A stretch of 16,762 nt of DNA from CALKHT01 sp964511575. GTDB lineage: Bacteria > Planctomycetota > Phycisphaerae > Phycisphaerales > Phycisphaeraceae. Within the stretch, counting starts at the first letter, position 1, and each line of letters opens with the position of its first letter. Positions 14,610 to 16,762 of this stretch are shown here, one piece after another. The translations under genes were made by a program, and so were the position numbers. Where the stretch lies: contig CAZEFM010000086.1 in the NCBI GenBank assembly GCA_964511575.1, forward strand, positions 1 through 16,762. Direction: 5' to 3'. Under the pieces are notes generated by a model that worked only from the letters and a program-made list of their open reading frames with translations, did no database searches and was not told the DNA's origin.

Positions 14610-14636
14610 GGGATGGCAGGCGAGACGCCTGTCTGC
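14610..14636. repeat. palindromic dispersed-type repeat
   Basis: The sequence ggcaggcgagacgcctgtc contains a 6-bp perfect stem caggcg/cgcctg around aga. The phrase resembles 'aggcgagacgcct' words that recur in planctomycete intergenic DNA; only one copy is in this window. Confidence 0.35.
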
Positions 14637-14657
14637 ACCGGAGCCGGAGACATGGGC

Positions 14658-14686
14658 TTGTCCAACTTAGTGTGTTAGGATATAAT
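14658..14686 (+). promoter_or_regulatory. orphan consensus promoter
   Basis: TTGTCC (14658-14663), exactly 17 bases, then a perfect TATAAT (14681-14686). It is the best sigma-70-like promoter in the window, yet no gene follows for more than 500 bases. The transcription start would be near 14693. Confidence 0.6.
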
Positions 14687-14790
14687 ACGGTATCATTGTC
14701 CGGGCATCCCGGTTGTCGTCGCCCCTCACCGTCAAGTGTTCCTCCCGCAGGAAAGCGTTACCATCCACAGCATCACCCGCCCCAATCCGC

Positions 14791-14830
14791 GCCCATTCGC
14801 GCCCATTCGCGCCCATTCGCGCCCATTCGC
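14791..14830. repeat. tandem repeat, four perfect copies of a 10-mer
   Basis: gcccattcgc is repeated four times head to tail, with a degenerate copy before (cccaatccgc) and a partial one after (gctcg). A 10-base unit does not keep reading frame, so it is not a coding repeat; it equals roughly one helical turn. Confidence 0.9.
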
Positions 14831-15182
14831 GCTCGTCCTGCATCCGTGCCATCCGTGGTCAAAAAAACCACTCTCCCGCCGGAACCATGTCGTATTTGTC
14901 GTGTTTGTCGTGGGGGTGACATCGCGAAAAAACGTTCGAAACAATGAACAGGAATCGTTTTATGAGAAATGTCGTGGAGTTGGCCCCGGGGGGGGTGACA
15001 TGCCTGCCGGGATGAAAATCGGCGGCGGTTTTGCCGCTTGGCTCGACAACGCGGTGAAACTGAATTTAATTGAGTACCCCAAAACGCTCACAGGGCCGGC
15101 GCAAACCCGACGCCGGGGCGTGGGACGATGAGGTGATGAAGCGAGCGGCGTGGTCGTCGGCACACGAACGTGACCGAATTGC

Positions 15183-15188
15183 TAGACT
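15183..15188 (+). promoter_or_regulatory. possible -10 box of speA
   Basis: TAGACT, 39 bases before the ATG at 15228; a 5 of 6 match to TATAAT. No good -35 hexamer is seen. It would leave a leader of about 33 bases that includes the GGAG ribosome site. Confidence 0.4.
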
Positions 15189-15227
15189 GTCGCGCAGATT
15201 TGGATCCAATCGGGGATGGAGAGCGTG

Positions 15228-16762
15228 ATGCGAACGCATGTGGAAGAAGTATCGGCGGATCGGGCGGGTGCGCAGTCCGGCGACGCGAAGCACAAGCCCC
15301 AGCCGCAAGTGACCGGCGATGCGTCATCGTCTGCGCCGACCGTCCGCGCTCCGGGTGCGAAAACGCCCTGGACCATCGACGACTCCCGCACGTTATACGG
15401 CATCGAGAACTGGAGCCACGGCTACTTCACGATCAACGATGCCGGTCATGTCGCGGTGCAGCCCACCGAAGACCCCACCCGCCGCATCGATCTGAAGAAG
15501 CTGGTGGATGAGCTCAGTGCGCGTGGCCTGCAGTTGCCGCTGCTGCTGCGTTTCACCGACATTCTGCGCCAGCGTGTCGCCGAGGTACATGAGGCGTTCG
15601 CCACCGCGATTCGTGATCACGAGTATCGCGGCGAGTACCGCTGCGTTTACCCGATCAAGGTGAACCAGCAGCGTCACGTGGTGGAGGAGATTCTGGACTT
15701 CGGCAAGCCGTTCGGGTTCGGCCTGGAGGCGGGTTCGAAGCCGGAGCTGCTGGCGGTGATGGCGATGGTCGACAACGACAGCACGCCGATCATCTGCAAC
15801 GGGTTCAAGGATGATGAATACATCGAGGCGGTGATTCTCGCCGCCAAGATGGGCAAGTCGATCATTCCGGTGGTGGAGAAGTTCAGCGAACTGGAGCTGA
15901 TCGCCAAGTACGCCAAGCTGCACAACGTGCGGCCGTCGATCGGCGTGCGGGTGAAGCTCGCGGCCCGCGGCGCGGGGCGATGGGAGCAGTCCGGCGGGGT
16001 GCGCTCCAAGTTCGGCCTGTTCGTCAGCGAAGTGGTTGAGGCGTTGAAGTTCCTGCGTGAAAACGACATGGGGGACTGCCTCAACCTGCTGCACTTCCAC
16101 CTGGGCAGCCAGATCAACAACATCCGCAACGTGAAAAATGCGGTGATCGAGTTGACCCGGGTCTACACCGAGCTTCAGCGGCTTGGCGCGGGACTGAAAT
16201 ACATCGACGTCGGCGGCGGCCTGGGCGTCGACTATGACGGCTCGAAGACGAACTTCCATTCCTCAATCAACTACGCGTTGCAGGAATATGCCAACGACGT
16301 CGTATTCCATATCAAGGAGATCTGCGACGAAGCCGAGGTAGAGCATCCGACGATCATCAGCGAATCCGGCCGGGCCATGGTGGCGTACCACAGCGTACTG
16401 GTTTTCAACGTCATCGGCTGGTCGGGATTCAAGCGATTCGATCTGCCGCAGGAGCTGACGCCGCAGCAGCGCGAAGAAATGCCCGCGCCGGTGGTGAACC
16501 TGTACGACACGTTCGTCGGCGTCAATGAGCACAACTCGGGTATTGCTCACTGGAACATCGTTCACTGGCTGAACGGCTGTTCTTCGGCATCTGCTCGAAG
16601 ATTCTCACGATCGTGCGGAAGTTTGAGTATGTCCCCGAGGAGTTTGAAAGCCTCGAGCAGACGCTGTCCGACACGTACTTCTGCAACCTGTCGATCTTCC
16701 AGTCGATCCCCGACTCCTGGGCCATCGACCAGCTTTTCCCGATCATGCCGATCCATCGGCTG
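15228..16762 (+). pseudogene. speA: biosynthetic arginine decarboxylase, frameshifted and cut by the window edge
   Basis: SpeA converts arginine to agmatine, the first step of polyamine synthesis, with PLP. The N-terminal 40 residues are a variable leader. Then come TLYGIENWSHGYFTIN (55-70), the PLP lysine K144 in YPIKVNQQRHVVEEI, FGLEAGSKPEL, HFHLGSQ, the glycine-rich DVGGGLGVDYDG and SESGRAMVAYHSVLV. After GVNEHN (ends at 16535) the first frame continues only with non-homologous sequence. The family sequence resumes in another frame at 16535 as LGYCSLEHRSLAERLFFGIC, then PEEFESLEQTLSDTYFCN, then SWAIDQLFPIMPIHRL to the edge. About 20 conserved residues (the '..YHDA......LF' stretch) plus one base are missing. 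The start ATG at 15228 has GGAG 6 bases upstream; an in-frame ATG at 15216 overlaps it. The C-terminal domain lies outside the window. Confidence 0.85.

Larger units (their letters stand above)
14372..15215. other. gene-free repeat-rich region
   Basis: About 840 bases without a supportable gene; all open frames are short and lack similarity. It is a mosaic of short elements: gccacgaagacgc-like words (14379-14392), a caggcg/cgcctg palindrome near 14614-14628, an orphan promoter (14658-14686), a ccggg/cccgg hairpin near 14700-14712, a ttcct/aggaa stem near 14739-14753, the tandem 10-mer gcccattcgc (14791-14830), ccatccgtgg words (14838-14860), and tcgtatttgtcgtgtttgtc near 14889-14908. A run of eight G is followed by gtgaca near 14988-15000, and an AT-rich patch (tgaatttaatt) lies near 15060-15071. 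It could carry a non-coding RNA. Confidence 0.55.

Noticed and set aside
14791..14830. The tandem 10-mer as a CRISPR array
   Set aside because: The units abut directly, are only 10 bases long and have no unique spacers; no cas genes are present.

Overview
The window looks like a piece of a GC-rich planctomycete chromosome, most likely class Phycisphaerae. The clues are a PEP-CTERM surface protein ending in VPEPASVAL plus a hydrophobic stretch and RRRR, a small membrane protein with a CRRCGYDL...CPECG zinc ribbon (very common in that phylum), and a mixture of Shine-Dalgarno starts with many starts sitting directly behind a TATAAT box. Most genes are housekeeping. The accessory content is one toxin-antitoxin pair and several repeat-filled spacers.

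Layout. Bases 1-678 hold a fragment of a ParB-like domain gene that runs, out of frame, into the C-terminal end of carB. From 6383 down to 790 the minus strand carries tilS (tRNA lysidine synthetase), an ASCH-domain protein, nadC, birA, a zinc-ribbon membrane protein, a CBS-pair protein and pdxJ. These are cofactor (NAD, biotin, vitamin B6) and tRNA-modification genes in one direction, but most have their own -10 box just before the start codon. From 6430 the plus strand carries a membrane-anchored coiled-coil protein, dapA (lysine/diaminopimelate synthesis) and a MntA-HepT type toxin-antitoxin pair. These converge on a minus-strand HD-GYP membrane protein (cyclic-di-GMP turnover).

The RNase P RNA gene rnpB (about 10034-10446) has a clear promoter and terminator. 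It is followed by a small anchored protein translationally coupled to a fatty-acid-hydroxylase/sterol-desaturase family enzyme, then carA, the PEP-CTERM protein with a strong terminator, a gene-free repeat-rich stretch of about 840 bases with an orphan promoter, and speA (arginine decarboxylase), which runs off the right edge.

Both edge genes are damaged relative to their families. carB is joined to unrelated ParB-like sequence near base 170. speA has lost roughly 20 codons plus one base near 16535, which shifts the frame. If the window is a whole contig, both could be assembly-edge artefacts. If not, they are real lesions in core metabolic genes.

The most interesting general features are the repeated '-10 box, 5-8 bases, ATG' architecture, which implies leaderless mRNAs for about half the genes; the gene-free spacers built from short reshuffled word repeats; an orphan consensus promoter at 14658-14686 that may drive an unknown RNA; and an ASCH protein with a possible second nucleic-acid-binding (B3-like) domain.
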